Source: Pleomorphomonas sp.
GTDB lineage: Bacteria; Pseudomonadota; Alphaproteobacteria; Rhizobiales; Pleomorphomonadaceae
Reading direction: 5' to 3'
Length of the DNA: 64,000 bases
Assembly (NCBI GenBank): GCA_029976075.1
Contig: JARKNW010000133.1
Coordinates: 53,790-117,789 of the forward strand
Positions 1 through 9,541 of this stretch are shown in pieces. The first letter of the stretch is position 1; the number at the start of each line of letters is the position of its first letter. The notes beneath the pieces are model-generated. The model saw only the letters and a program-made list of their open reading frames with translations, did not search any database and was not told the origin of the DNA. A program made the position numbers and the translations under genes.

Positions 1-1
1 C

Positions 2-2809
2 GACAGCCTGATCGTCATGACGGGCCTGTCCGGCTCCGGCAAATCGTCACTCGCCTTCGACACGATCTATGCCGAGGGGCAGCGCCGTTACGTCGAAAGC
101 CTTTCGGCCTACGCCCGCCAGTTCCTCGACATGATGCAGAAGCCTGACGTCGACCAGATCGACGGCCTGTCGCCGGCTATCTCCATCGAACAGAAGACCA
201 CGTCGCGCAACCCGCGCTCGACGGTGGGCACCGTCACCGAAATCTACGACTACATGCGCCTGCTGTTTGCGCGCGTCGGTATCCCCTACTCGCCGGCCAC
301 CGGCCTGCCGATCGAGAGCCAGACCATCAGCCAGATGGTGGACCGCACGCTGGAGCTGCCCGAAGGCACCCGCCTCTATCTGCTGGCGCCGATGATCCGC
401 GGCCGCAAGGGCGAGTATCGCAAGGAATTCGCCGACCTCCAGAAAAAGGGCTTCCAGCGCGTCAAGGTGGACGGCAGCTTCTATCCGATCGAGGAAGTGC
501 CGGCGCTCGACAAGAAGATCAAACATGACATCGACATCGTCGTCGATCGTATCGTGGTCAAGGCCGACATCGCCTCGCGCCTTGCCGACAGTTTCCAGAC
601 GGCCCTCGGGCTTGCCGACGGCATCGCCTTGCTGGAGTTCGCCAATCTTGCCGAAGGCGAGAGCGAGCCGCGCCGCATCACCTTCTCGGAGAAGTTCGCC
701 TGTCCGGTCAGCGGCTTCACCATTCCCGAAATCGAGCCACGACTCTTCTCGTTCAACAACCCGTTCGGTGCCTGCCCCAAGTGCGACGGTCTGGGTACCG
801 AGCTGAAGTTCGAAGCCGAACTGGTCGTCCCCGACGACAGCCTCAGTTTACGCGGCGGATGCATCCTGCCATGGGCCAAGACCGGCGCCTCCTCGCCCTA
901 TTACGCCCAGACGCTCGAAGCGATTTGCCGTCATTTCAAGGCGTCGATGACGACGCCCTGGAAAGATCTGCCGCAGAAGGTGCGCGACGTCATCCTCACT
1001 GGGTCGGGCGGCGAGGAGATATCCTTCACTTATGACGACGGCCTCAGGACCTATACAACCAAGAAGGCGTTCGAGGGTGTGGTCGGCAACATCGAGCGCC
1101 GCTGGAAGGAAACCGATTCCGACATGGTGCGCGAGGAGTTGGGCCGGTTCCAGTCGGATCACCCCTGCGAAACCTGCAACGGCTATCGTCTGAAGCCCGA
1201 AGCGCTCGCCGTGAAGATCGCCGGATTGCACATTGGCCAAGTCACGCAGATGTCGATCCGCGAAGCAGGAGCATGGTTTACCGCCCTGCCCGATCAGCTC
1301 ACTGCCAAACAGAACGAGATCGCCGTTCGTATCCTGAAGGAAATCCGCGAGCGCCTTCGCTTCCTCAACAATGTCGGCCTCGAATACCTGACGCTGTCGC
1401 GTTCCTCCGGCACGCTGTCGGGCGGCGAGAGCCAGCGCATCCGTCTGGCCAGCCAGATCGGTTCCGGCCTGACGGGTGTGCTCTACGTGCTCGACGAGCC
1501 GTCCATCGGCCTGCATCAGCGAGACAACGACAAGCTGATCGAGACGCTGAAGCATCTGCGCGATCTCGGCAACACGGTCATCGTCGTCGAGCACGACGAG
1601 GATGCCATCCTCGCCGCCGATTACGTGCTCGACATCGGTCCGGGAGCCGGCGTGCATGGCGGCAAGATCGTCTCGGAGGGAACACCGGCCGAGATCATGG
1701 CCGATCCGGCCAGTCTCACGGGACAGTATCTCTCAGGCACGCTCGCGATCCCCCTGCCCGACAAGCGACGCAAGCCGCAGAAGAACAAGTACCTCCGTGT
1801 CGTCGGCGCCCGGGGCAACAACCTCAAGGACGTTACGACCGACATTCCCATCGGCCTGTTCACCTGCGTCACCGGCGTGTCGGGCGGCGGCAAGTCGACC
1901 CTGCTGATCGATACGCTGTTCAAGGCGGCGGCGCGGCGTCTTAACGGCGCTCGCGAGCAGGCGGCACCGCACGACCGCATCGAAGGACTGGAGATGCTCG
2001 ACAAGGTGATCGACATCGACCAGTCGCCGATCGGCCGTACGCCGCGTTCCAACCCGGCCACCTACACCGGCGCCTTCACGCCGATCCGCGACTGGTTCGC
2101 CGGCCTGCCGGAAGCCAAGGCGCGGGGATATGGTCCGGGGCGCTTCTCCTTCAACGTCAAGGGCGGGCGCTGCGAAGCCTGCCAGGGCGATGGCGTCATC
2201 AAGATCGAGATGCACTTCCTGCCGGACGTTTATGTCACCTGCGACGTCTGCAAGGGCCATCGCTACAATCGCGAGACGCTGGAGGTCCACTTCAAGGGCA
2301 AGTCAATCGCCGATGTGCTCGACATGACGGTCGAGGAAGCTTGCGACTTCTTCCAGGCCGTGCCGGCCATCCGCGACAAGATGACGGCTCTGCGCGACGT
2401 GGGCCTCGGCTACGTCAAGGTCGGTCAGCAAGCGACGACCCTCTCGGGTGGCGAAGCCCAGCGCGTCAAGCTGGCCAAGGAACTGTCCCGCCGGGCGACC
2501 GGCCGCACGCTCTACATCCTCGACGAGCCAACGACCGGCCTCCATTTCCATGACGTGGCAAAGCTTCTCGAGATGCTCCATGAACTGGTCGAACAGGGCA
2601 ACACGGTGGTGATCATCGAGCACAATCTCGAGGTCATCAAGACCGCCGACTGGCTGGTCGACCTCGGACCCGAGGGTGGCGACGGCGGCGGCCGCATCGT
2701 CGCCGTCGGTACGCCGGAGGAGGTCATGAAGGTAGATGCGAGCTACACGGGGCGCTATCTACGCGAACTTCTCGATCGCCGTCCACAGCGGCGCAACGCG
2801 GCCGAATAA
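2..2809 (+). CDS. uvrA: Excinuclease ABC subunit A (5'-truncated by window edge)
   Basis: UvrA is the damage-recognition ATPase of nucleotide excision repair and loads UvrB on lesions. The reading frame is open from base 2, so the true start and a short N-terminal piece lie outside the window. Both ABC modules are visible: Walker [10 protein letters not shown] at about 23-49 with signature LSGGESQR near 1413, and Walker [10 protein letters not shown] near 1876 with signature LSGGEAQR near 2440. The second zinc module (CEAC...CDVC, about 2172-2255) is intact. In the first zinc module only the second pair (ACPKCDG) is clear, while the first pair is reduced to one Cys (ACPVSG). It ends with TAA, followed by a possible hairpin. 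Confidence 0.97.
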   Translation, partial: DSLIVMTGLSGSGKSSLAFDTIYAEGQRRYVESLSAYARQFLDMMQKPDVDQIDGLSPAISIEQKTTSRNPRSTVGTVTEIYDYMRLLFARVGIPYSPATGLPIESQTISQMVDRTLELPEGTRLYLLAPMIRGRKGEYRKEFADLQKKGFQRVKVDGSFYPIEEVPALDKKIKHDIDIVVDRIVVKADIASRLADSFQTALGLADGIALLEFANLAEGESEPRRITFSEKFACPVSGFTIPEIEPRLFSFNNPFGACPKCDGLGTELKFEAELVVPDDSLSLRGGCILPWAKTGASSPYYAQTLEAICRHFKASMTTPWKDLPQKVRDVILTGSGGEEISFTYDDGLRTYTTKKAFEGVVGNIERRWKETDSDMVREELGRFQSDHPCETCNGYRLKPEALAVKIAGLHIGQVTQMSIREAGAWFTALPDQLTAKQNEIAVRILKEIRERLRFLNNVGLEYLTLSRSSGTLSGGESQRIRLASQIGSGLTGVLYVLDEPSIGLHQRDNDKLIETLKHLRDLGNTVIVVEHDEDAILAADYVLDIGPGAGVHGGKIVSEGTPAEIMADPASLTGQYLSGTLAIPLPDKRRKPQKNKYLRVVGARGNNLKDVTTDIPIGLFTCVTGVSGGGKSTLLIDTLFKAAARRLNGAREQAAPHDRIEGLEMLDKVIDIDQSPIGRTPRSNPATYTGAFTPIRDWFAGLPEAKARGYGPGRFSFNVKGGRCEACQGDGVIKIEMHFLPDVYVTCDVCKGHRYNRETLEVHFKGKSIADVLDMTVEEACDFFQAVPAIRDKMTALRDVGLGYVKVGQQATTLSGGEAQRVKLAKELSRRATGRTLYILDEPTTGLHFHDVAKLLEMLHELVEQGNTVVIIEHNLEVIKTADWLVDLGPEGGDGGGRIVAVGTPEEVMKVDASYTGRYLRELLDRRPQRRNAAE

Positions 2810-2825
2810 GAACAGAAAATCGAGT

Positions 2826-2865
2826 CCCACCCGCCGGCTAGCACCCCTCTTGCCGGCAGGGTGGG
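2826..2865 (+). terminator. Possible uvrA terminator hairpin
   Basis: An inverted repeat begins 16 bases after the uvrA stop. CCCACCCGCCGGC pairs with GCCGGC-A-GGGTGGG, with one bulged A and a 13-base loop. There is no clear T-tract behind it, so it may be only an RNA-end structure. A second small hairpin (GAGGCT/AGCCTC, 2885-2902) follows. Confidence 0.35.
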
Positions 2866-3024
2866 AAGAGCAGCTGTTATGTTCGAGGCTAAAAAGAGCC
2901 TCTGCAAGAGATTCCGGAAATCTTCATAACTTACTGATTTTAAATACAAAATATAAGACTTCACATACTGATTCAGGTGGGCTGCTTCTCATAATTTGAA
3001 TCAGGATGAAGTCCTTCTGGCGCA

Positions 3025-3918
3025 GTGAATGAACAGCCGCTTGCCAGCGGCCGACGGGCGGTCTACCTCAGAGTTCCGACCCAACACGCGAGCACGCCCA
3101 TGGTCCTTTCCCTTTTGCCCGACCTCGGCAAACGTACGCTGGTGATGGGCATCCTCAATGTCACGCCCGACAGTTTTTCCGATGGCGGCCGGTTTGCCTC
3201 GGTCGAGGCCGCTCTCGTCCACGCGGGCAGGATGACCGAAGAGGGAGCCGACATTCTCGATGTCGGAGGCGAGTCGACACGTCCCGGGGCAACCGAGGTG
3301 TCACTCGAAGAGGAAATCGCCCGCGTGGTGCCGGTCATCGAACGCCTTGCAACAGGCGACTTCCCCCCCATCTCGATCGACACCTACAAGGCAGGGACTG
3401 CCGAAGCGGCGCTCAAGGCCGGCGCGGCTATCGTCAATGATATCTGGGGTCTGCAGCGTGAACCGGACATGGCCTCTGTTGCCGCCGTCCATGACGCTCC
3501 GGTCATCGTGATGCACAACCGGACCGACATCGATCCGAAGATCGATATCGTCGAGGACATGAAGATCTTTTTCGAACGCTCACTGGAGATAGCGCGCAAG
3601 GCGGGACTTCCGGATACACATGTGATCCTCGATCCAGGGGTCGGTTTCGGCAAGACGCTCCAGCAGAACATTCAGGCCGTGGCGCGCGTCGGTGAACTGA
3701 AAGCGCTCGGCTACCCGGTGCTGATGGGAACCTCGCGCAAGCGAATGATCGGTGCTCTGGTCGGCGCGGAGCGACCGGTCGCCGAGAGACTGATCGGCAC
3801 CGTCGCCTCGAATGTCGCAGCCATTCTTGCCGGTGCCGACATCATCCGTGTTCACGACGTGGCGGCCCATCGCGATGCCGCCGCCGTTGCCGATGCCATC
3901 AGGAAGGAGATGCGATGA
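3025..3918 (+). CDS. folP: Dihydropteroate synthase
   Basis: FolP joins 6-hydroxymethyl-dihydropterin pyrophosphate to p-aminobenzoate to give dihydropteroate. Seen: MGILNVTPDSFSDGG at residues 41-55 (pterin-site strand and loop 1), DVGGESTRPGA at 80-89 (loop 2), SIDTYKA, and LDPGVGFGKT, all diagnostic of the family. Length (297 aa) is slightly above the usual 270-285. The GTG start used here adds about 25 unconserved residues; an in-frame ATG at 3100 would give a more typical N-terminus. Neither start has a strong ribosome site. It is the first gene of folP-folB-folK and overlaps folB by 4 bases (ATGA). Confidence 0.93.
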   Translation: MNEQPLASGRRAVYLRVPTQHASTPMVLSLLPDLGKRTLVMGILNVTPDSFSDGGRFASVEAALVHAGRMTEEGADILDVGGESTRPGATEVSLEEEIARVVPVIERLATGDFPPISIDTYKAGTAEAALKAGAAIVNDIWGLQREPDMASVAAVHDAPVIVMHNRTDIDPKIDIVEDMKIFFERSLEIARKAGLPDTHVILDPGVGFGKTLQQNIQAVARVGELKALGYPVLMGTSRKRMIGALVGAERPVAERLIGTVASNVAAILAGADIIRVHDVAAHRDAAAVADAIRKEMR

Positions 3919-4286
3919 GCGACCATATTCGTGTCCACCGACTCGCCATCTTCGCCCGTCACGGCGTACTGGCCGAGGAGGCTGTCATCGGCCAACGCTT
4001 CTTCATCTCGCTCGACGCGGCGGTCGACACACGCGCCGCCGGCGCCACGGACGATCTGACAAAGTCGGTCTCATATGCCGATATGGCCGACGTGGTCGTG
4101 GACATTGCCACCACGCGCCGGTTCAAGTTGCTCGAAGCACTGGCGGAGGCGATCGCGACGGAGATCCTTGCGAGCTTCCCGCTCGTCGAGGCCATCATGG
4201 TCCGGGTCGACAAGCCGTCGGCGCCAGTGCCGCACGTGCTCGACAACGTGTCCGTCGAGATCACGCGGAGTCGCGCCGATGGCTAA
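3915..4286 (+). CDS. folB: Dihydroneopterin aldolase
   Basis: FolB cleaves 7,8-dihydroneopterin to 6-hydroxymethyl-dihydropterin and glycolaldehyde. The 123-aa length, the N-terminal pattern IRVHRLAIFARHGVLAEEAVIGQRF, a SYADMADVV segment and a C-terminal KPSAPVPHVLDNVSVEI tail are family hallmarks. The start codon overlaps the folP stop (ATGA), and the gene overlaps folK by 8 bases, so the three are very probably translationally coupled. Confidence 0.92.
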   Translation: MSDHIRVHRLAIFARHGVLAEEAVIGQRFFISLDAAVDTRAAGATDDLTKSVSYADMADVVVDIATTRRFKLLEALAEAIATEILASFPLVEAIMVRVDKPSAPVPHVLDNVSVEITRSRADG

Positions 4287-4749
4287 AGCAGCCCTCAGCC
4301 TCGGGGGTAACATTGGCGACGTGCGAGTCATGATCGCCAGCGCGTTGGACCTCCTGGAAGAGGCCGACGTGCGTGTGGTCGCCCGATCCTCCAACTATCG
4401 GACGCGTCCTTGGGGCAAGACGGACCAGCCGGATTTCACCAACGTCTCGGTGGTGGTAGAAACCAAGCTTCTGCCGTCCGAGCTGTTGGCGACCTGTCTC
4501 GAGGTGGAGCGTCGGCTGGGGCGTGTCCGTCACGAGCGTTGGGGACCGCGTGTCATCGACATCGATCTTATCACCTATGACGATGTGCACATGGAAACGT
4601 CCGAACTGACGCTGCCGCATCGTCATGCCCACGAGCGAGGCTTCGTCCTAATACCTCTTGCCGAGATCGCGCCGGACCTCTTGATTGGCGGCAGGACCGT
4701 TGCCGAGCTGGCGGCCCGATTCGCGAATGATCCGATCGAAAAGCTCTGA
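4279..4749 (+). CDS. folK: 2-amino-4-hydroxy-6-hydroxymethyldihydropteridine pyrophosphokinase
   Basis: FolK activates 6-hydroxymethyl-dihydropterin with ATP for FolP. The 156-aa product begins MAKAALSLGGNIGDV. It has the substrate loop (SSNYRTRPWGKTDQPDFTNV), EVERRLGRVRHERWGPRVIDIDLI with the two magnesium-binding aspartates of the DIDL motif, and LPHRHAHERGFVLIPLAEI. The ATG at 4279 lies inside folB and gives the normal family N-terminus; longer in-frame versions add unrelated residues. The next gene starts 16 bases after the stop, which suggests one transcript. Confidence 0.94.
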   Translation: MAKAALSLGGNIGDVRVMIASALDLLEEADVRVVARSSNYRTRPWGKTDQPDFTNVSVVVETKLLPSELLATCLEVERRLGRVRHERWGPRVIDIDLITYDDVHMETSELTLPHRHAHERGFVLIPLAEIAPDLLIGGRTVAELAARFANDPIEKL

Positions 4750-4765
4750 CGCGCGGAGATCCGCC

Positions 4766-5449
4766 ATGACCACTCTTCAGGTAACCGTCGCCACGGCCGA
4801 CGAGGCGCAGTCCGCCATCGCCGCCGGTGCGACAATGCTCTTTGCGGCCGGTATTGCAGAGGGGTTGCCTGTCCCGGTTTCCACCACTCAGCTGCGTGCG
4901 ATCCTGTCGGTGGCCGGCGAACGGGCCGAAGTGGTGGCAGCAGCCGGGAGCCTCTCGCCGGAGGGCTTGGTAGATCTTGCGGCGACCGGCGTCTCCGCGT
5001 TGGTCCTGCCGGTTCCGGAGGGCGACGCTGGCGCGGCGCTCCTATCGCGGATCGGTCGCTCGATGGCGACCAGCATTCGGTTGATCGCCGCGTTTCCGCC
5101 CGAGGCGGGACCGGACTTTGATCTCATGCCGGTAGCTGCCATCGCCGGCTTCTCGGGCGTCTGGCTAGTGGCCTCGGAGACGACTGACGGTCTCACCAAA
5201 GCGGTCAAGCTCGCAGACATCGCCCGCTTCGTCGCCGCCGCTCGTCGGTCAAAACTGACGGTTGGCCTCTCCGGTAGCTTGCGCGTGGTTGATGTCGGCA
5301 CGCTGTTGCCACTCCGTCCCGACCATCTCGGCTTCCGCGCGGCAGTATCCGAGGATGAAGACCCCGCCAAGCCGCTCGATCAGGCCCGCATCCGGGCAGT
5401 CGCCGCCGCTTTTGCCATCCACGCCGCCCATACGGCATCCGAGGAATAA
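4766..5449 (+). CDS. MfnB-like ((5-formylfuran-3-yl)methyl phosphate synthase-like) protein lacking catalytic lysines
   Basis: The 227-aa product has the length and layout of the MfnB/DUF556 TIM-barrel family. MfnB makes the furan precursor of methanofuran in archaea and C1-oxidising bacteria. By eye, the start DEAQSAIAAGA matches the family EEAKEAIAGGA, and LTVGLSGSLRVVDVGTLLPL followed by PDHLGFRAAV matches the conserved C-terminal GLKCALAGS...VGVRGA block. The positions where genuine MfnB has its lysines (DVKNP near residue 27, YIKVG near 85, DTAIKDG near 155) read LFAAG, LVLPV and VASETTD here, so all three are gone. It is therefore probably not a functional MfnB. It sits 16 bases behind folK with a good upstream context, so it is probably co-transcribed with the folate genes. 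Function unknown. Confidence 0.6.
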   Translation: MTTLQVTVATADEAQSAIAAGATMLFAAGIAEGLPVPVSTTQLRAILSVAGERAEVVAAAGSLSPEGLVDLAATGVSALVLPVPEGDAGAALLSRIGRSMATSIRLIAAFPPEAGPDFDLMPVAAIAGFSGVWLVASETTDGLTKAVKLADIARFVAAARRSKLTVGLSGSLRVVDVGTLLPLRPDHLGFRAAVSEDEDPAKPLDQARIRAVAAAFAIHAAHTASEE

Positions 5450-5455
5450 ACGCGC

Positions 5456-6199
5456 TCAGGCAATCCAGCCGCTTTCAAGAGCAGCAGCCCACTCAAGCCG
5501 TCCAGCCTCGCGAGCAAGGCGGACGACATTGGCGGTGTCATAGGGCACGGCGTAGTGCACCACGGCCCAGCCGGCGTAACGCTTCTCGGCAACGGCGTAA
5601 CGGGCTTCCGGCGCGCCAACCTGCATGACATGTAACGGCGCGTCGTCCGTGTACCCCTGCAGGCCGACGCTGCCCGGATTGACGACCACCGCACCAGATT
5701 TCAGCCGCACGATGCGCGGCATGTGGGTATGGCCACATAGAAGCAGGCTCGACGATCCGATGGCGACCGGCGAATGCGCCCGAGCCTCCACCAAATCGCG
5801 ATCGGCAAGCCGCATGCGGCCTCCCTCTACCGTCTCCAACCAATACTCGACATCGGATGTCGGCGTGCCATGCCAGGCGATGACCGGACCAACCGACAAC
5901 GAAGCCGGAAGCCCCTTCAGCCATGCAATATGTGCGCCCGAGAGCTGGTCGTAGGCGTGGCCGTCGGAAGCCCCCATGTCGGAGCGGGGCGTTGTGACCA
6001 GCGCCCTGTCATGATTGCCGGCGATGCAGGCGATGGATGAGGTCATCAGCATGTCCGCAGTCCGCCGGGCTTCGAGCGGCCCCGACAGGTGATCGCCGAG
6101 GCAGACTGTCGCATCCACCGAGCGACCAGAGAGGTCGTCGAGCACCGCCGCGAGCGCGTCGGCATTGCCGTGGATATCCGAGAGGATGGCGATGCGCAT
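5456..6199 (-). CDS. Metallophosphoesterase (calcineurin-like, MJ0936/YfcE type)
   Basis: The 247-aa protein carries the two-metal phosphoesterase motifs in order: MRIAILSDIHGN (residues 1-12), CLGDHLSG, GNHDRAL, an IAWHGTP segment, and LLLCGHTHMPRI followed by VVVNPGSVG. This subfamily often cleaves phosphodiesters or nucleotides, but the substrate cannot be read from sequence. The ATG at 6199 is chosen because it places the strand-1 motif at residue 1 and has AGGAAG six bases upstream. A longer in-frame version adds 14 unrelated residues. It lies downstream of valS on the same strand, separated by a terminator. Confidence 0.88.
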   Translation of the reverse strand: MRIAILSDIHGNADALAAVLDDLSGRSVDATVCLGDHLSGPLEARRTADMLMTSSIACIAGNHDRALVTTPRSDMGASDGHAYDQLSGAHIAWLKGLPASLSVGPVIAWHGTPTSDVEYWLETVEGGRMRLADRDLVEARAHSPVAIGSSSLLLCGHTHMPRIVRLKSGAVVVNPGSVGLQGYTDDAPLHVMQVGAPEARYAVAEKRYAGWAVVHYAVPYDTANVVRLAREAGRLEWAAALESGWIA

Positions 6200-6297
6200 G
6201 GAGACTTCCTGAGAACCCGTCGCATGGCTTAGCGGATTCAAGGTCTCTCTCCAACTCTCCGCTTGGGAGGGAACATGCCCCCACGCAAAAAGTCTCC

Positions 6298-6334
6298 AAA
6301 TAGAAAGGGCCTCGCGAGTGAATACGCGAGGCCC
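6298..6334 (-). terminator. valS rho-independent terminator
   Basis: A perfect 10-bp inverted repeat (GGGCCTCGCG / CGCGAGGCCC, 6307-6316 and 6325-6334, 8-base loop) lies just past the valS stop. On the minus strand it is followed by TTTCTATTT, as expected for an intrinsic terminator of valS. It separates valS from the phosphoesterase gene. Confidence 0.75.
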
Positions 6335-6360
6335 GAAACAGATGTTCTGTTCAGTCAGTG

Positions 6361-9120
6361 TCAGGCGAGCCGTGCCAGCGCTTCGCGCACCTTGACGAGC
6401 CGCTCGGCGTACCCCTCGCGCTTGGCCTTTTCCTCCTCGACCACCTCTTCCGGGGCCTTGGCGACAAAGGCGGCGTTGCCGAGCTTCTTGTCGATGCGCT
6501 CGATCTCGCTCACAAGCTTGCCTTCCTCCTTGCCGAGGCGGGCACGCTCGCCATCGAGGTCGACAACGCCGGAGAGCGGCAGCGCAATGACGCCGTCAGC
6601 CGTGACGATCTGGGCCGACTGGCCAGGCGCCACGTCGGCAGTGGACACCTCGGAAACGCGGGCAAGACGTGAGATGGCCGGCGTGTGAGTGCCGAGCCAG
6701 CCCTTCACCTTGGCGGAAGCGCCGACCAGCACCAGCGGCAACAGAGTCGCCGGCGCCACGTTCATCTCGGCGCGCACCGAGCGGATCTCGGTGATCACGT
6801 CGATCAGCCAGTTGATCTCGTCGGCGGCGTCGGTCGTCTCGCGGCTGCCTTCCGGCCAGGCGGTCAGCACCAGAAGGTTGTCGCGGGCCGGGCCGGTTTC
6901 GCCGGTCTTGGCCCAGAGTTCCTCGGTGATGAACGGCATGAAGGGGTGCAACACCTTCAGGATCTCATCGATCACCCAGGCGCAGGTGGCACGCGTCTCA
7001 TCCTTGGCTGCACCATCATCGCCGGTCAGCACCGGCTTGGTGAACTCGAGGTACCAGTCGCAGAAGGAGTTCCAGACGAAGCGATAGATGGCGCCAGCCG
7101 CATCGTTGAAGCGATAGGCGTCGAGCGCCTCCGACACTTCGGCTTGCGTCTTGCGCAGCTCGGTGACCACCCAGCGATTGAGCGTCTCCGTCACCTTGTC
7201 GGGATCGAAACCGGCGACGCGGATGCAGCCGTTCATCTCGGAGAAGCGGACGGCGTTCCAGAGCTTGGTTGCAAAATTGCGGTAGCCCCCGACGCGGCTG
7301 GTCGCCAGCTTGATGTCGCGCCCCTGGGCAGCCATGGCAGCCAGCGTGAAGCGGAGGGCGTCGGCGCCAAACTCGTCGATCAGGTTGAGCGGATCAATGA
7401 CGTTGCCCTTGGACTTCGACATCTTGGCGCCCTTCTCGTCACGGACGAGGGCGTGGATGTAGACGTCCTTGAACGGCTCGGTACCCATGAAGTGCTTGCC
7501 CATCATCATCATCCGGGCGACCCAGAAGAAGATGATGTCGAAGCCGGTGATCAGGACATTGGTCGGATAATAGCGGGCGAGCTCCGGCGTCTCATCGGGC
7601 CAGCCGAGAGTCGAGAACGGCCAGAGAGCCGACGAGAACCAGGTGTCCAGCACGTCCTCGTCGCGCTTCAGCTCGACCGCATTGCCGTAGTGAGCCTTGG
7701 CTTCCTCGGCGGCGGCGGCCTCGCTCTCGGCAACGAACACCTTGCCATCCGGACCATACCAGGCGGGGATCTGATGGCCCCACCAGAGCTGGCGCGAGAT
7801 GCACCAGGGCTGGATGTTTTCCATCCACTCGTAATAGGTCTTTTCCCAGTTCTTCGGCACGAAGCTGGTGCGGCCTTCCTTGACCGAGGCGAGCGCCGGC
7901 TCGGCCAGAACCTTGGCGTTGACGTACCACTGATCAGTCAGGAAAGGCTCGATCGGCACGCCGCCACGGTCGCCATGCGGCACCTGATGGGTGTGCGGCT
8001 CGATCTTGTCGAGCAGGCCGGCAGCCTCGAAGGCGGCGACCACGAGCTTGCGCGCCTCGAAACGGTCCTTGCCATGCAGATTTTCGACCGTCAGGTCGAG
8101 TTCGGCCGACGGCGTGACCCCCTCGAAGAAATCGACATTACCCTTCAGGGTGACCGCCGCCTCGACGTCCAGGATGCTGATCGGCTTGCAGCCATGCCGC
8201 TTGCCGACTTCGAAGTCGTTGAAGTCGTGTGCCGGGGTGATCTTCACCGCGCCGGTACCCTTCTCGGGATCGGAATACTCGTCGGCAACGATCGGGATCA
8301 GGCGACCGACCAGAGGCAGCTTCACCGACTTGCCAACGATCGACTTGTAGCGCTCGTCGGTCGGATGAACGGCTACGGCGGTATCGCCAAGCATCGTCTC
8401 GGGGCGGGTGGTGGCAACGACGATATAGTCGCGGGTCTCGAACTCGGTTGGCTTTCCGGCCTCGTCGAAGGCGATCGGATACTGGTAAGTGACCCCATCC
8501 GCCAACGGATAGCGGAAATGCCAGAGATGGCCCTTCACCTCGGTCTGCAGGACCTCAAGATCCGAGATGGCGGTAAGCAGCTTTGGATCCCAGTTGACGA
8601 GGCGCTTGTCCTTGTAGATCAGCCCCTCGCGGTAAAGCTGGACGAACACCTTCAGCACGGCCTTGGAAAGGCCGGCGTCCATGGTGAAGCGTTCGCGCGA
8701 CCAGTCGCAGGAGGCCCCAAGGCGCTTCAACTGGCCGACAATGGTACCGCCCGACTCGGCCTTCCACTCCCAGACGCGCTTGACGAACTCTTCGCGACCG
8801 ATTTGGCGGCGATGGACCTGCCTTTCAGCCAACCGGCGTTCCACCACCATCTGCGTGGCAATACCGGCATGATCGAGGCCCGGCTGCCAGAGCACATCCA
8901 GACCCCGCATGCGCTGAAGCCGGACGAGAATATCCTGCAGCGTGTTGTTGAGCGCGTGGCCCATGTGCAGCGAGCCGGTGACGTTCGGCGGCGGAATGAC
9001 GATGGTGAAGGTGCCCTTGCCCGGCTTTTTGCCAGCGCCGGCGGCGAACGCCTTCGCATCTTCCCAGGCCTTGGCGATGCGCGGCTCCACGTCCGCTGCT
9101 TCAAATGTCTTTTCCAGCAT
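6361..9120 (-). CDS. valS: Valyl-tRNA synthetase
   Basis: ValRS charges tRNA-Val. It is a 919-aa class I synthetase with PPPNVTGSLHMGHALNNT (HIGH-like motif HMGH at residues 52-55), the long CP1 editing domain (VATTRPETMLGDTAVAVHP), DVLDTWFSSALWPFS, and KMSKSKGNVIDP near residue 565. The anticodon-binding region and a C-terminal coiled arm (EKLVSEIERIDKKLGN...AKREGYAERL) follow. The ATG at 9120 gives the standard N-terminus. A long open frame on the opposite strand is a GC-skew shadow. Confidence 0.97.
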   Translation of the reverse strand: MLEKTFEAADVEPRIAKAWEDAKAFAAGAGKKPGKGTFTIVIPPPNVTGSLHMGHALNNTLQDILVRLQRMRGLDVLWQPGLDHAGIATQMVVERRLAERQVHRRQIGREEFVKRVWEWKAESGGTIVGQLKRLGASCDWSRERFTMDAGLSKAVLKVFVQLYREGLIYKDKRLVNWDPKLLTAISDLEVLQTEVKGHLWHFRYPLADGVTYQYPIAFDEAGKPTEFETRDYIVVATTRPETMLGDTAVAVHPTDERYKSIVGKSVKLPLVGRLIPIVADEYSDPEKGTGAVKITPAHDFNDFEVGKRHGCKPISILDVEAAVTLKGNVDFFEGVTPSAELDLTVENLHGKDRFEARKLVVAAFEAAGLLDKIEPHTHQVPHGDRGGVPIEPFLTDQWYVNAKVLAEPALASVKEGRTSFVPKNWEKTYYEWMENIQPWCISRQLWWGHQIPAWYGPDGKVFVAESEAAAAEEAKAHYGNAVELKRDEDVLDTWFSSALWPFSTLGWPDETPELARYYPTNVLITGFDIIFFWVARMMMMGKHFMGTEPFKDVYIHALVRDEKGAKMSKSKGNVIDPLNLIDEFGADALRFTLAAMAAQGRDIKLATSRVGGYRNFATKLWNAVRFSEMNGCIRVAGFDPDKVTETLNRWVVTELRKTQAEVSEALDAYRFNDAAGAIYRFVWNSFCDWYLEFTKPVLTGDDGAAKDETRATCAWVIDEILKVLHPFMPFITEELWAKTGETGPARDNLLVLTAWPEGSRETTDAADEINWLIDVITEIRSVRAEMNVAPATLLPLVLVGASAKVKGWLGTHTPAISRLARVSEVSTADVAPGQSAQIVTADGVIALPLSGVVDLDGERARLGKEEGKLVSEIERIDKKLGNAAFVAKAPEEVVEEEKAKREGYAERLVKVREALARLA

Positions 9121-9208
9121 GATCCGACGTCTTTTTCCTGTCGTCTTGGGGTGAGCGACGGTTAGCCGCTGCGCCCTAGAAAATCAACAAGAAGCGCCCT
9201 TTTCACGG

Positions 9209-9439
9209 TCAAAACTGGTCCAATCCGCCACGACACCCGGCAGCCCGCCGCATTGCCGCCTCAGTCACGCGGCCATCGGAAAACCCGATATCGCGCAGCA
9301 TGTGGTCGTTGAGATCCTCGACCCTCTCATGCCGCCACCATGAAAAAGGAGCGAAACGACTGGCGAACTCGACAAGTGCTGCTGCGAAACCAGCGCGCCA
9401 GCCATCGCGCCGGATCATGGTCTGATCCACGCAGGTCAT
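9209..9439 (-). CDS. DUF1127 domain small protein
   Basis: A 76-aa product whose end, ERVEDLNDHMLRDIGFSDGRV, is the DUF1127 (YjiS-like) signature. Small DUF1127 proteins are common in alphaproteobacteria and some affect phosphate and carbon metabolism or RNA turnover; no specific role can be assigned here. The ATG at 9439 is preceded by GGATAAG and is preferred over a longer 105-codon reading that adds unrelated residues. It is transcribed divergently from a LysR regulator about 100 bases away, a frequent arrangement for this family. Confidence 0.7.
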   Translation of the reverse strand: MTCVDQTMIRRDGWRAGFAAALVEFASRFAPFSWWRHERVEDLNDHMLRDIGFSDGRVTEAAMRRAAGCRGGLDQF

Positions 9440-9541
9440 GCTCTTATCCCTTGATCCGTTGATGCGGTAAGCGCAATCTCTGCCCAAAAAGCAAATGTTT
9501 CCAATCGAACCTTCGTCACAATCCATAAAGAGAGCTTATGC

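Noticed and set aside
6685..9165. A very long open frame (over 800 codons) on the plus strand opposite valS
   Set aside because: It mirrors valS codon structure, has no recognisable motif or ribosome site, and such shadows are common opposite high-GC genes.
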